A stretch of 64,000 nt of DNA from Terriglobia bacterium (GCA_020073165.1 JAIQFP010000008.1:62001-126000); one strand, 5' to 3'. Shown: positions 17,701-26,753, counted from the stretch's first letter. The notes: a model not told the origin generated them from the letters alone. Program-made: numbers and translations.

Positions 17701-20329
17701 CCACGCCGATTATGCCCAACTCTCCGCCACGGCGCGGAAGCTGTTTCCTCTGATCGCAGAAGTGCCCCCCGATCACGATATCGTGATCGATTTCTACGTC
17801 TGGCATTCCGGCTCATTGAGCGATCCGGAGACCACGCAGCAGGAGGTTCGGTCCATGCTCCACCAGACCGGATTCCCCCGCTCCATCCGGCGCATCGTGG
17901 TGGCCGTCGGCAGCCCAGGCCGCGGCCAGGGCATGGGCGGCATGCAGCACTTCACCTATCGCCCCAGCAACGACACCTACGAAGAGGAGAAGCTCTATCG
18001 CGGACTCCACCCCATGATGGGGAAGCGTCTCCACCTCTGGCGGCTCAACAATTTCAACATTGAACGCCTGCCCTCGGTCGAAGATGTTTACCTGCTCCAC
18101 GGCGTCGCCCGCGATAATCCAAAAGATGAGCGGCTGTTCGTTTGTGCGGAAGTGCGCGATCTAACGCCCGTGCGCGATGAGGCCGGTCGCATTGTGCAAT
18201 TGCCTCATCTGGAGCGCATGCTGATGGAAGCCCTGGCGAGCATACGGCTGTTCCAATCGCGGCGCCCGCTGCGGGAGCGCCTCTATTGGAACCGGATCCT
18301 GCTTTACGTGTGGCCGCCGCTCAATCTGAAGCCGGATGAACTGCACGATATTGTGCACCGACTGGCTCCAGCGACCGAAGGCCTGGGCCTGGAGCAACTG
18401 GTCGTCCGCGCCCGCATTCCCAGTCCGGAGACTGGCGAGTTGCGCGATATGGTGGTCCGCATCTCGAGCCCGGGCGGCAGTGGTTTGCTCATCACCTTCC
18501 GGCCAGCCAACAAACTGCAACCGATGAGACCCCTGACAGAATATGAACAGAAGGTCGTCCGTATGCGCCAGCGCGGGCTCCTCTACCCCTACGAAATCAT
18601 CAAAATGCTGACCCCCGCTCCGGCAGACACGCGGGCTGAATTTCCTCCCGGCGATTTTGTGGAGCACGATCTTGGCCCGGACGGCCGCCTGGTTCCGGTT
18701 GATCGCCCCCACGGCCAAAACAAAGCCAACATCATCGCTGGCGTCATCCGCAGTTTCACCCCCAGGTATCCCGAGGGTATGACCCGAGTCATGTTGCTGG
18801 GAGACCCCAGCAAGGATCTGGGCGCCTTAGCCGAAGCCGAATGCCGCCGCATTATCGCGGCTCTGAGTCTGGCCGAAGAAAAGGGTGTTCCCCTGGAATG
18901 GTTTGCCATCTCGGCGGGCGCCAAGATCTCCATGGAGAGCGGAGTGGAGAACATGGATTGGATCGCCGCTGTTTTGCGCCGCCTGGTTCTATTCACGCAA
19001 GCAGGCGGAGAAGTGAACTTAGTGATTGATGGCATCAATGTTGGCGCACAACCCTACTGGAACGCTGAGGCCACCATGCTCATGCACACCCGGGGCATCC
19101 TGGTCATGACGCCCAGGGCCGCGATGGTGCTCACCGGCAAGCGCGCCTTGGACTACTCGGGCAGCATCTCCGCCGAGGACAACCAGGGCATTGGCGGCTA
19201 CGATCGCATCATGGGTCTCAATGGCCAGGCCCAGTACTGGGCCCGCGATATTGATGACGCCTGCCACATCCTCATGCGCCACTACGACCACACCTACCTG
19301 GCCCCGGGTGAACGATTCCCCCGTCGGGCCCTCACCACCGATCCCACCGACCGGGACGTGCAGGCCTACCCGCACAATAAGAACCACGAGGATGGCTTCA
19401 CGCTGGCTGGGGAGATCTTCGCCGACGAAACCAACCCCGGGCGCAAGAAATCCTTCGATATTCGTAAAGTGATGATGGCGGTCGTGGACCAGGACCATCC
19501 TCCTCTGGAGCGCTGGCCGGGCATGCGGGCGGCGGAGACCGCAGTCGTGTGGGATGCTCATCTCGGCGGCTACCCGGTGTGCCTCATTGGCATCGAATCC
19601 CGGCCGGTGCCGCGTTTGGGATTTGTCCCCGCGGACGGGCCGGATCAATGGTACGCCGGCACGCTGTTCCCGCTCTCCTCGAAGAAGGTGGCCCGCGCCA
19701 TCAATGCGGCGAGCAACAACCGGCCGGTAGTGCTGCTGGCCAATCTCTCGGGCTTCGATGGCTCGCCGGAGTCTATGCGCAAGCTGCAGTTGGAGTACGG
19801 CGCCGAGATCGGAAGGGCGGTCGTCAACTTCAAAGGTCCTATGATCTTTTGCGTGATCTCCCGCTACCACGGCGGTGCTTATGTGGTTTTCTCCCGGGCC
19901 TTAAATGAAAACCTCGAAGTGGTGGCTCTGGAAGGAACCTACGCTTCCGTGATTGGTGGTGCCCCGGCGGCGGCTGTGGTCTTCGCCAGCGAAGTCGAAG
20001 CCCGGACTCGCAAAGATGCGCGCCTGGTGGCCCTGAACCAGGCGATCGCCCAGGCCGAAGGCGTGGAGAAAGGCCGCCTGCGCGCCCAGTTTGACGAGCT
20101 TTTCAAAGTCGTACATTCGGAAAAGCTGGGCGAGATGGCCGATGAGTTCGACCGCGTGCATAGCGTGCAGCGAGCTCTCAAGGTCGGCGCACTCCACCAG
20201 ATTATTCCACCCGCGGACCTTCGTCCTCATCTCATCCATGCCATCGAACACGCGCTGGAAAAGTATGGACAACCGAAAACCGAGGAGCTTGCAGCCCAGG
20301 AATCTGAAGCGATAGTCAGTGCTGCGTAG
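14714..20329 (+). CDS. Single-chain acetyl-CoA carboxylase-like enzyme (biotin carboxylase-BCCP-carboxyltransferase)
   Basis: About 1871 residues. The biotin carboxylase occupies ~1-450 (VAIVNRGEAAMRF, ATP-grasp loop KATAGGGGHGIRR, EMNTRLQVEHPVTE). A biotinyl domain follows with EAMKMEM, biotin Lys629. A long central region leads to fused carboxyltransferase halves (~1200-1830; ISAGAKISMESG, GIGGYDRIMGLNGQAQYW, NLSGFDGSPESM, GGAYVVFSRAL). This is the layout of eukaryotic ACC, whereas most bacteria use separate AccABCD. The ATG at 14714 has ACGGAGGG just upstream; an in-frame TTG at 14678 is less likely. Placed 37 bp after the synthase, it would supply malonyl-CoA, matching the malonyl-type AT. 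Another acyl-CoA as substrate cannot be excluded. Confidence 0.9.
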   Translation: MQHEFQRVAIVNRGEAAMRFIHAAREFNQEHDTSLCTIALFTDPDRHAMFVREADEAVSLGAAQIIDPSTQHPKSSYVDYGRLEQALAEARADAVWVGWGFVAEHAEFADLCRELGIVFIGPDGDVMRKLGDKIASKLLAEQAQIPVAPWSGGPVETLADAVHHAERLGYPLMIKATAGGGGHGIRRVNSADDLPRAFESARSEAFKAFGNPTVFMEQLLQSARHVEVQIIADHYGTTWAAGVRDCTIQRRHQKILEEAPSPALSPEQDLHLREAAVRLSQAAGYHNAGTVEFLYQPETQRFSFMEMNTRLQVEHPVTECTTGLDLVKLQIHVARGGHLEGEPPRTTGHAIEVRLNAEDPDNGFAPAPGAIERFRILMGPGVRIDTGVGEGDSVPAEFDSMIAKIIAYGHNRKEALSRLQRALRESVVVIKGGASNKAFLLELLNRPDVQQSAVDIGWLDRLAASGGHVSRRYADVAVVAAAIEAYDAELAIEQAQFYASAVRGRPQVRSGVGRTVALRYRGHAYSPRIYRLGPRQYRVDVDGSRVDIHIDRLGQFEYWLTGFGRRFHVVSVVQGLSYVIEVDGVSHRIDRDDGGVVHAPAPAVVVSIAVKPGDTVAAGDRLAVLEAMKMEMQVVAPFAGKVRCVMTIPNVQVDTGAPLLQLDPAADDETVAAAERVAFGKSLVSSGNGKSLPSRCRQNLRELRQLVLGFDVDPAHTARLLADWSRNCPADSDEIRQAEEEILNIFVDICSLFQRQPEVDDPTSGEAPSAESYLFSYLRMLETRGEGLPPAFVDALRRALAHYGVTTLDRSPELEETLLWIYKSHQRVEQQVAPILVVLERRLQRVEALAPHAGESFRTLLDRMTSITRGLFPTVSDLAREVRYRYFDHPLFEQARKQVYTQAEEHLAYLASNPKAADRRERIRALVECPQPLVSLFAGRFAGATPALCQLMLEVLTWRYYRIRMLMDFRSQAVDGHCYASAEYDHEGKRIHVFTTHADYAQLSATARKLFPLIAEVPPDHDIVIDFYVWHSGSLSDPETTQQEVRSMLHQTGFPRSIRRIVVAVGSPGRGQGMGGMQHFTYRPSNDTYEEEKLYRGLHPMMGKRLHLWRLNNFNIERLPSVEDVYLLHGVARDNPKDERLFVCAEVRDLTPVRDEAGRIVQLPHLERMLMEALASIRLFQSRRPLRERLYWNRILLYVWPPLNLKPDELHDIVHRLAPATEGLGLEQLVVRARIPSPETGELRDMVVRISSPGGSGLLITFRPANKLQPMRPLTEYEQKVVRMRQRGLLYPYEIIKMLTPAPADTRAEFPPGDFVEHDLGPDGRLVPVDRPHGQNKANIIAGVIRSFTPRYPEGMTRVMLLGDPSKDLGALAEAECRRIIAALSLAEEKGVPLEWFAISAGAKISMESGVENMDWIAAVLRRLVLFTQAGGEVNLVIDGINVGAQPYWNAEATMLMHTRGILVMTPRAAMVLTGKRALDYSGSISAEDNQGIGGYDRIMGLNGQAQYWARDIDDACHILMRHYDHTYLAPGERFPRRALTTDPTDRDVQAYPHNKNHEDGFTLAGEIFADETNPGRKKSFDIRKVMMAVVDQDHPPLERWPGMRAAETAVVWDAHLGGYPVCLIGIESRPVPRLGFVPADGPDQWYAGTLFPLSSKKVARAINAASNNRPVVLLANLSGFDGSPESMRKLQLEYGAEIGRAVVNFKGPMIFCVISRYHGGAYVVFSRALNENLEVVALEGTYASVIGGAPAAAVVFASEVEARTRKDARLVALNQAIAQAEGVEKGRLRAQFDELFKVVHSEKLGEMADEFDRVHSVQRALKVGALHQIIPPADLRPHLIHAIEHALEKYGQPKTEELAAQESEAIVSAA

Positions 20330-20364
20330 TCAGCCAGGCGCTCTGGCGTCTGTGGTGGAGAGAT

Positions 20365-21144
20365 ATGACGGAAGTGTATTGGCTCGAACAAGCCGACACG
20401 GACATGCCGGCGGAGAATGATTGGCTCAGCGCGGGAGAAATGCTCCGCCTCAACAGCATGCGTGTTGCCAAGCGCCGCGCCGACTGGCGCCTGGGGCGCT
20501 GGACCGCCAAACGTGCGGTGTCAATCTACCTGGACCTGCCGAGCCATGCTCCTGCCCTTGCCGACATAGAAATCCTCCCGGCGCCGTCGGGCGCGCCAGA
20601 GGTTCTTCTGGCCAACCACCCGGCGCAGGTCGCTATCTCAATCAGCCACCGCGCCGGGGTGGCCGTTTGTGCTGTAGGGCCCTCGGGCGTGGCGCTGGGT
20701 TGTGATCTGGAGATGATCGAGCCGCGTAGCGACGCCTTTGTCGCGGACTACTTCACTGCGGAAGAGCAAGCTTTAGTGGCGAGGGCGTCCGCAGCAGAAC
20801 GGAGCCAGCTCCTGGCTCTGCTTTGGAGTGGGAAGGAGAGCGCGCTTAAAGCCTTGGCTGAGGGGCTGCGACTCGACACGCGCTGTGTGACAGTTTGCCC
20901 CTTCGAGCAAGGCCTGGGCAACGATGAAGACTGGTGGATAGACAATCCACGTCGTCCCCTGCCTTCAGGCTACGGCCTCAATCGCTGGCGCCCGCTGCAG
21001 GCTCGTTGCACCAACGGCCCGGTCTTCCACGGTTGGTGGCAGCACACAGACAGTTTATTGCGTACCGTCGTCGCCGCTCCGCCACCGGTGCCCCCGATTC
21101 TCTTAAAGAACCCCGCTGACCAGTCCGCAATGCCGCTTCCGTAG
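20365..21144 (+). CDS. 4'-phosphopantetheinyl transferase, Sfp type
   Basis: A 259-residue Sfp-superfamily enzyme that would move phosphopantetheine from CoA onto carrier domains. The two family signatures are clear: GCDLEMIEPRS (Mg-binding acidic residues) and WSGKESALKAL. An SISHRAG segment sits upstream of the first signature, as expected. It is the last gene of the synthase run, 35 bp after the carboxylase, with GGAGAG before its ATG, so the synthase ACPs are its likely targets. That makes the Thr at all four ACP sites more intriguing. The TAG stop borders a 22-nt palindromic repeat. Confidence 0.92.
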   Translation: MTEVYWLEQADTDMPAENDWLSAGEMLRLNSMRVAKRRADWRLGRWTAKRAVSIYLDLPSHAPALADIEILPAPSGAPEVLLANHPAQVAISISHRAGVAVCAVGPSGVALGCDLEMIEPRSDAFVADYFTAEEQALVARASAAERSQLLALLWSGKESALKALAEGLRLDTRCVTVCPFEQGLGNDEDWWIDNPRRPLPSGYGLNRWRPLQARCTNGPVFHGWWQHTDSLLRTVVAAPPPVPPILLKNPADQSAMPLP

Positions 21145-21165
21145 AGACGCAGCTGGCCGCGTCTC
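21144..21165. repeat. 22-nt palindrome, copy 1 (GAGACGC...GCGTCTC)
   Basis: GAGACGC and GCGTCTC arms (7 bp, perfect) around an 8-nt GC-rich centre, starting on the last base of the PPTase stop codon. A second copy differing at three central positions lies at 28299-28320. No T-tract follows. Confidence 0.7.
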
Positions 21166-21270
21166 CCGCGCAGCCCACCCGAACAATCGTGGTGGTGCCG
21201 CGGCCCTGCGTCACTCAAGATCAGATTTTCCGCAGACCATGAAGCCCACGAGTCGGTGCCCGCCCGCCGT

Positions 21271-21681
21271 TCAAACCGCCATACGGCGGCTGTCCCCTTC
21301 CTTTTGGGCCAGGTAGCGCATCAGGATGTCGCGCAGGGAGATCAGACCTTTCAGTTCCTTGCCATCCATGATGAGCAGGTGGCGGAATCCGAATTCACGC
21401 ATCAGGAACAGGCAGTCTTCCACCGAATCCTGCACGCTCACATACTTGGGATTGGCGGTCATCACCTCGGAGATCTTGGTGGTTCCGGGCATGCGGCCCA
21501 GCGCCACCACGCGGTTCATGACATCGCGCTCGGAAAAGATGCCCACCAGTTCCCCGTTCCGCAGCACGGGCAATGCCCCGATGTGGTGTTCCATCATGAA
21601 ACGCGCGGCCTCCAGCACCGTGCGGTCGGCTTCGATGGAGTAAACTCTGCGGTCTTTTACCAGATCGTAGGCTTGTGCCAT
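21271..21681 (-). CDS. Tandem CBS-domain protein
   Basis: A 136-residue protein made of two CBS motifs (about 8-65 and 72-130), recognisable by EADRTVLEAARFMMEHHIGALPV-like and VSVQDSVEDCLFLM-like openings and by GIFSERDVM and GLISLRDIL closings. Stand-alone CBS pairs bind adenine nucleotides and often sense energy state. No partner domain is fused. It is transcribed convergently with the lipid-synthase run, and the neighbours give no further hint of its target. Confidence 0.9.
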   Translation of the reverse strand: MAQAYDLVKDRRVYSIEADRTVLEAARFMMEHHIGALPVLRNGELVGIFSERDVMNRVVALGRMPGTTKISEVMTANPKYVSVQDSVEDCLFLMREFGFRHLLIMDGKELKGLISLRDILMRYLAQKEGDSRRMAV

Positions 21682-21826
21682 AAAGCTGCTCCTTGCGGAA
21701 AGTAAAACCAGGTGGAACGCGTCGGACAGCCGGCCCCACGCCGGCAGGAAAGTTGCACCACTCTATCACGTCCAGAGGGGGACCGAGAAGGAGCCCCAGG
21801 CGCGCCGCGGGAAAAACGCTTGAATG

Positions 21827-22864
21827 TTATCGGTTCGGGGCCAGATACCGTTTCTTATAGTAGGCCTGCACCTGCAGCGTGGGAGACGGAGTCACCTGCA
21901 CCTTGATCTTCCTCCACTTGCCGTCACGGGCTCGATTACTGGGCCGATAGCCGAGCAGGTACTGCGTGCGCATTTCGCGGCTGATGCTTGCGGCGATTTC
22001 CGGCAACTTCTCCAGGCTGGTGGCGGTCAGCGTACGGCCCCCGGTGGCATCGGTGATCTCGCTCAGCCACCGCTTGCCCATGAACTCCTCGAAGGATTTG
22101 AACAACAAGGCATCGAAGATGCCGATGGCGTAAACCTCGACACCGGATTCCTGCAGCAGGCTCTTGATTTCCCCGAGCCGGTAGCGACTGTGATTGTCAC
22201 CCCCATCAGAGATGATGAGAATCGCTCTGCGCTCGTAACGCGCGGAATGCAGGTGGGTAACGGCGAGGTAGATGGCGTCCAGCAGCGCGGTCTGCCCGTC
22301 GGGCTTCACGGCGGCCAGCCTGCGCTCGATGTCCTCGATGGACTGGGTCGAAGTGGCCAGCACGCGAGGCTTGTCGGCGAAGGTGACCACGCAGTAATCG
22401 TCCTGCGCGTTCGCGTTTCTGAAAAACTGCTCCACCGCCTCGCGCTCGGTGACGAACTTGTTGCTCATGCTCCCACTCAGGTCGAGGACCAGACCGATTG
22501 AGATGGGAGCATCTTCCGCTGAGAAATCACGGATCTCCTGTCGCCGTTCATCCTCAAACACGCTGAAATCTTTCCGCTCCAGACCTAGGACGGGTCGGTT
22601 CCGGCCGTCGGTTACAGTCACGGGAACCAGCACGCGATCGACTTCCACGTGCAGGGCTTTCGCGTGCGGCAGCAACAAACCACGCTCACTCGTCGGGAGT
22701 GGGGACAGCGCTATGGTCTGGTCCAGTAGGTTGCGTGGCGCTACGTGGACTTCATCCGTATTCTGCGAGTGGGCGACCGCTGCCCACAGAAGGGTTGTCA
22801 CGCAGAGCAAGACCTGCGGACCAAGGCGCAAGGAGAAACCAGCGGTAACCGGGAGCCTGAGCAT
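21827..22864 (-). CDS. Secreted VWFA-domain protein (acidobacterial type)
   Basis: A 345-residue protein. The ATG at 22864 (start of MLRLPVTAGFSLRLGP) is preferred over an upstream in-frame ATG at 23044 because it opens a signal peptide (LLCVTTLLWAAVAHS) and has GGGTGGGG upstream. The mature part has a short beta region (VTVTDGRNRPVLGL) and then a von Willebrand A domain with an intact MIDAS (DLSGSMS), ending at a YLLGYRPSNRARDGKWRKI segment. This matches the VWFA-related domain expanded in Acidobacteria. It is probably periplasmic or extracellular; the ligand is unknown. Confidence 0.85.
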   Translation of the reverse strand: MLRLPVTAGFSLRLGPQVLLCVTTLLWAAVAHSQNTDEVHVAPRNLLDQTIALSPLPTSERGLLLPHAKALHVEVDRVLVPVTVTDGRNRPVLGLERKDFSVFEDERRQEIRDFSAEDAPISIGLVLDLSGSMSNKFVTEREAVEQFFRNANAQDDYCVVTFADKPRVLATSTQSIEDIERRLAAVKPDGQTALLDAIYLAVTHLHSARYERRAILIISDGGDNHSRYRLGEIKSLLQESGVEVYAIGIFDALLFKSFEEFMGKRWLSEITDATGGRTLTATSLEKLPEIAASISREMRTQYLLGYRPSNRARDGKWRKIKVQVTPSPTLQVQAYYKKRYLAPNR

Positions 22865-23040
22865 GGACCCCACCCTGAGACGCGGGCGGATGGTAGCACA
22901 GCTTGGTGGCAGGTCTTGAAAAAAGTTTTCCTGGGGGGGCAGAGTCGAAAGACTCTGGTCAAACTCCTGCTGGAGGCGGGTTTGGGCGGAAAGGCAGAAC
23001 CCGACGGTCGCCTCCCGGCGACCGCCTTTAACTCCCGTTC

Positions 23041-23475
23041 TCACTGCAAATGGTTCAGCCGTGAGGTTGTGTCTGCTGGCTTGCTGTCTTCACGCGGGGT
23101 CATGGTGACCACGCTGTATTCCCGCTCTTTGTCGTCCAGGTCCTCCGACCGCAGGATCATCTTGTCCCTGTCCAGGCGGAACATAGCGATGCCCCCGACC
23201 GGCAGCAGCACGGGGTGCTTTTCGTCCCGGGGTCGAATGCGGAAGACCATACGATCGCTCTGCACGATGTATTCCTGACAGAGCAATTCTTGAGTTTTCT
23301 TATCACCCCGGTCAGTGCCGAGCATTTCGTCGGCAAAACTCTTACTGCTGTTTCCGGCGACGCCGCACTGCACCGAGTCCATCTGCAGCAACACGCCGCT
23401 CAGGTAGTGCTTTCGTTCCCTGGCATGGGCCAAAGATATGAGCAGAACTACGGCAAGAAAGATCCTGGTTCGCAT
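23041..23475 (-). CDS. Small exported protein of unknown function
   Basis: A 144-residue protein with an N-terminal signal peptide (MRTRIFLAVVLLISLAHARE). The mature part is charged and contains two Cys (MDSVQCGVAG and ELLCQEY) that could pair. I do not recognise a family. It lies upstream of the VWFA gene on the same strand, so the two may be co-transcribed. Confidence 0.6.
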   Translation of the reverse strand: MRTRIFLAVVLLISLAHARERKHYLSGVLLQMDSVQCGVAGNSSKSFADEMLGTDRGDKKTQELLCQEYIVQSDRMVFRIRPRDEKHPVLLPVGGIAMFRLDRDKMILRSEDLDDKEREYSVVTMTPREDSKPADTTSRLNHLQ

Positions 23476-23758
23476 GCACCATACCCCTGCGCAGCCTGGT
23501 AAGGGTGAAAGTGCGCTCCAGGGTGCGCCATCCTCAGGAAGCTATTGTTTTATGGAGACGGCCCTTGCGGAAGGTCACGCCAGTAATTGGCCAGTCGTAA
23601 CCAAGGCCATAGCGAGGGGGAAATTGCAATTGCCCGTGCTAACCCACCTGTCATCTGCTATCTTCTTGCTTCGCCAGTGAATGCGTAGCTGGTAGCTCTG
23701 CCATCACGTACTCGGTGTCGGTTTGCCAGCCACCGTAACAATTGGAGTTCGGACCCCA

Positions 23759-25108
23759 ATGCCCAATCCTGTGCCCATGCCTCACGCCGTCCGTCCTGAG
23801 CCGAGCCGGCTGTACCGCTGGATGGTCTTGATCTTCATCAGCCTGGCGATGTTCGGAAATTATTACGTCTACGACTGCATCGAGCCGGTTGCCGACCTAC
23901 TCTCCAAGCAACTGGGCTTTTCTAACTCCAACATCGGGCTGCTGCAAGGCATCTATAGTCTTCCGAACGTATTCATGGTGCTGGTTGGTGGTTACATCGT
24001 CGACCGCATCGGCACCCGGAAAGCGATCTTTATCTTCGGCACCATTTGCTTAATCGGTGCGGCGGTCACTCCACTTTCTGGAAGACTGCTTTTGTTTCCC
24101 GTCAACCTGGGAAGCATTCACCAGACCTTCTCGTTCCCGGTTATGGCCCTGGGACGCCTGATCTTCGGCTTAGGCGCCGAATCGCTTATCGTGGCCGTAA
24201 CCACCGCGACGGCTAAATGGTTTCGCGGCAAGGAACTGAGCTTCGCGTTCGGGATCAACCTGATGATCGCCCGCTTCGGCACCTGGCTGGCGCAGAACTC
24301 GCCGACCTGGGCCCGGCCCGCCTATTCGACCTGGCAGACACCGCTGTGGATTTCCGTGGCATTCGGCAGCTTGTGCGTCGTCGGCGCTCTGGTGTACTGG
24401 GTGATGGAGTCCTATGCCGAAATGAAGATGGACCTCAAGCACCAGGGGTCTACCGATAAAGTGGTGTGGAGCGATCTATCCAAGTTCGGAGTGTCGTACT
24501 GGTACATCGTTGCCCTTTGTATTGTCTTCTATTCCGCCATCTTTCCTTTTGAGACCTTTGCCATCAAGTTCTTCATCGAAGCCCACGGCACCAGCCGCGA
24601 GCTAGGCGGATTCCTGCTCAGCATCCTGACTGCTTTCACCATGTTCGGGACGCCGGTATTCGGGCTGTTCGTAGACAAAGTGGGTAAGCGCGCTCTCCTG
24701 ATGATGCTCGGGTCGGTGCTGTTGATCCCGGTTTACCTGATGATGGGTTACACCCAGGTGAGCCTGTACGTGCCTATGGCCATGATGGGGGTCGCCTTCT
24801 CGCTGATCCCGGCGGTGATGTGGCCATCTGTGGCTTACATCGTGGATCAGTCCAAGCTGGGGACCGCCTATGGACTCATGACCATGATCCAGAACATAGG
24901 CTTATTCGGTTTCAACGTCCTGGTCGGCTGGGCCAATGACCATGGCCATGCCAGCGCGTCCAATCCGGCAGGCTACCACCTGGGGATGTGGATCTTCTCT
25001 ATTCTGGGATTCCTGGGAGTGTTTTTCGCCTTCCTTTTGCGCCAGAGGGAAACTGGGCCCCACGGGCACGGGTTGGAGACGATTACCACCGCCTCGGCAA
25101 GCGCTTAG
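23759..25108 (+). CDS. MFS transporter (MFSD1-like)
   Basis: A 449-residue major facilitator with about 12 hydrophobic segments. The first contains FGNYYVYDCIEPVADLL and the loop after helix 2 is GGYIVDRIGTRK, the MFS motif A region; a second such loop (FGLFVDKVGKRA) lies mid-protein. The GNYYxYD opening recalls the MFSD1 subfamily, implicated in dipeptide transport in eukaryotes, but the bacterial substrate cannot be read from sequence. The ATG at 23759 is used with TTGGAG upstream; a second ATG lies six codons later. It appears monocistronic. Confidence 0.88.
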   Translation: MPNPVPMPHAVRPEPSRLYRWMVLIFISLAMFGNYYVYDCIEPVADLLSKQLGFSNSNIGLLQGIYSLPNVFMVLVGGYIVDRIGTRKAIFIFGTICLIGAAVTPLSGRLLLFPVNLGSIHQTFSFPVMALGRLIFGLGAESLIVAVTTATAKWFRGKELSFAFGINLMIARFGTWLAQNSPTWARPAYSTWQTPLWISVAFGSLCVVGALVYWVMESYAEMKMDLKHQGSTDKVVWSDLSKFGVSYWYIVALCIVFYSAIFPFETFAIKFFIEAHGTSRELGGFLLSILTAFTMFGTPVFGLFVDKVGKRALLMMLGSVLLIPVYLMMGYTQVSLYVPMAMMGVAFSLIPAVMWPSVAYIVDQSKLGTAYGLMTMIQNIGLFGFNVLVGWANDHGHASASNPAGYHLGMWIFSILGFLGVFFAFLLRQRETGPHGHGLETITTASASA

Positions 25109-25366
25109 CCTGGGTTTGGGCTGTGGGGCTTTGGGATCCAGACGGCATACCAGCGCGACCAACGGGTTGACGAGCTTCGGTCCGGCCCTTTAGGCTGCGC
25201 AAGTGGGTACCAAAGTCACCTGACGGTGATAACGGGCTATCCCCAAAGCAACCATGGATTTCCATTGCGGTTCCAGGCCGACGCACAACTCACCCCAGGA
25301 ACTGCAGGCGGTACAACGAAAAGACATTTACGCCGCATCTGACTTAGTGCGGCCGGAAAAGGCGAC

Positions 25367-25969
25367 TTGACGGACGCGAAGAAACCACAGGGCGACCGGC
25401 TTTCGGAAGCAGAGGCGATTGAGCGAGCCAAGCAGGGCGAGGCAGAATCCTTCGAGGTCCTGTACCACCTGCATAAGCGTCGCGTGTATTCCTTATGCTT
25501 GCGCATGACAGCCAACACCGCGGAAGCCGAGGACTTGACTCAGGAAGCTTTCCTGCAGTTGTTCCGCAAGATCGCCACCTTTCGCGGCGAGTCGGCCTTC
25601 TCCACCTGGTTGCACCGCATGGCGGTCAACGTCGTGCTGATGCACCTACGCAAGAAGGGGCTCCCGGTGGTTCCGCTGGAAGACACCATCGAGAGCGAGG
25701 AAGAAGCTCCCAGGAAAGAGTTGGGAGCACCGGATGCGCAGTTGGCCGGATCGGTGGACCGGCTTCAACTGGAGCGCGCGATTGCAAACTTGCCGCCGGG
25801 ATACCGGTCGGTTTTCGTATTGCACGACGTGGAAGGGTATGAACATAACGAGATTGCCGCAATGGTCGGATGTTCCATCGGCAACAGCAAATCACAGTTG
25901 CACAAAGCGCGGATGAAATTGCGCGAACTCCTCAAAACGAGCAGAGCTGAAAAAGCCGGCAGGCCGTAG
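25367..25969 (+). CDS. ECF-type RNA polymerase sigma factor
   Basis: A 200-residue group 4 sigma factor. Region 2 ([17 protein letters not shown], then [14 protein letters not shown]) and region 4 ([35 protein letters not shown]) are clear and joined by a short acidic linker. The start is a TTG preceded by AAAAGG; no in-frame ATG fits. The gene 37 bp downstream encodes a zinc-type anti-sigma factor and the next a DUF4097-like exported protein, so this is probably a self-contained envelope-stress regulon. Confidence 0.92.
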   Translation: MTDAKKPQGDRLSEAEAIERAKQGEAESFEVLYHLHKRRVYSLCLRMTANTAEAEDLTQEAFLQLFRKIATFRGESAFSTWLHRMAVNVVLMHLRKKGLPVVPLEDTIESEEEAPRKELGAPDAQLAGSVDRLQLERAIANLPPGYRSVFVLHDVEGYEHNEIAAMVGCSIGNSKSQLHKARMKLRELLKTSRAEKAGRP

Positions 25970-26006
25970 AGGAGTTGGGAACAGCGGTATCGGGGGGAGA
26001 GGTAGC

Positions 26007-26753
26007 ATGAACTGTGCAGAGTTTCAGCGAGTTCTGCCAGACATCATCGGGGGCGGCCGCAGTGCCGAACAGGAAGGGCATCTGACTTCGTGTTCCGCCT
26101 GCTCTGGTCTGGTTTCAGACCTCAACACCATTTCTCAGCAGGCCCGGCTGTTGCAGGCGTCGGAGGAACCCAGCCCGCGGGTGTGGAGTTCCATCCAGGT
26201 CGCGCTGCAGCAGGTGCAATCGGACCTGGATCTGATTGCTGAACAGGCCTGGTCTCTGCAGGCGTCGGAGGAACCCAGCCCACGGGTATGGAATTCCATC
26301 GAGATTGCCTTGCGGCAGGAGGGGCTGATTCGTCAGCCCCAACGGGACCCCGTTCTAGCCCCCAGGTCCTGGGGCTGGACCCGGGCGTGGCTGATGCCGG
26401 TCGCGGCAGCCTTCTTGGTCGCCTTTAGCCTGATCATCTATCAGCGGGTACCGAACCGGACTGCGCTTTCGGCACAGCCCGGATCCACACCCAACTTTCT
26501 GGCTGGTTTGCCGCCGGTCATGACCCCTGGTACGAGCGAGGATGACCAGCTGTTGGAAACGGTCGCGTCCCGCGCACCGGCCATGCGGGCCACCTACGCA
26601 GCCAATCTGGAGAGTGTGAACGACTACATCCGCGATGCGGAAGAGTCGGTTAAGAGCGATCCCAACGATGAAGAAGCCCAGCAATACCTGATGGCAGCCT
26701 ACGAGCAGAAGGCCATGGTTTATGAGATGGCTTTGGACCGTTCTCTGCCATAA
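26007..26753 (+). CDS. Membrane-bound zinc anti-sigma factor with internal duplication
   Basis: A 248-residue protein. The N-terminal anti-sigma zinc motif is H25-x3-C29-x2-C32, and a single transmembrane helix lies at ~127-146, so the N-terminus should be cytoplasmic and hold the sigma factor encoded just upstream. Residues ~37-106 are two tandem 35-residue units, each containing LQASEEPSPRVW. The C-terminal part is helical with many acidic residues and probably lies in the periplasm. GGGGGAGAGG precedes the ATG. The duplication makes the linker between zinc motif and membrane longer than it would otherwise be. Confidence 0.85.
   Translation: MNCAEFQRVLPDIIGGGRSAEQEGHLTSCSACSGLVSDLNTISQQARLLQASEEPSPRVWSSIQVALQQVQSDLDLIAEQAWSLQASEEPSPRVWNSIEIALRQEGLIRQPQRDPVLAPRSWGWTRAWLMPVAAAFLVAFSLIIYQRVPNRTALSAQPGSTPNFLAGLPPVMTPGTSEDDQLLETVASRAPAMRATYAANLESVNDYIRDAEESVKSDPNDEEAQQYLMAAYEQKAMVYEMALDRSLP
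26115..26324 (+). repeat. Tandem 105-bp duplication inside the anti-sigma gene
   Basis: Units 26115-26219 and 26220-26324, both opening Ser-Asp-Leu and both carrying a 44-nt stretch (26152-26195 and 26257-26300) with very few differences. The period is exactly 35 codons, so the frame is kept. The high identity suggests a recent event or gene conversion. Confidence 0.85.

Noticed and set aside
23438-23680. 80-codon plus-strand frame before the MFS gene
   Set aside because: No ribosome site, no recognisable domain, and it overlaps the start of the minus-strand exported protein; probably promoter DNA.
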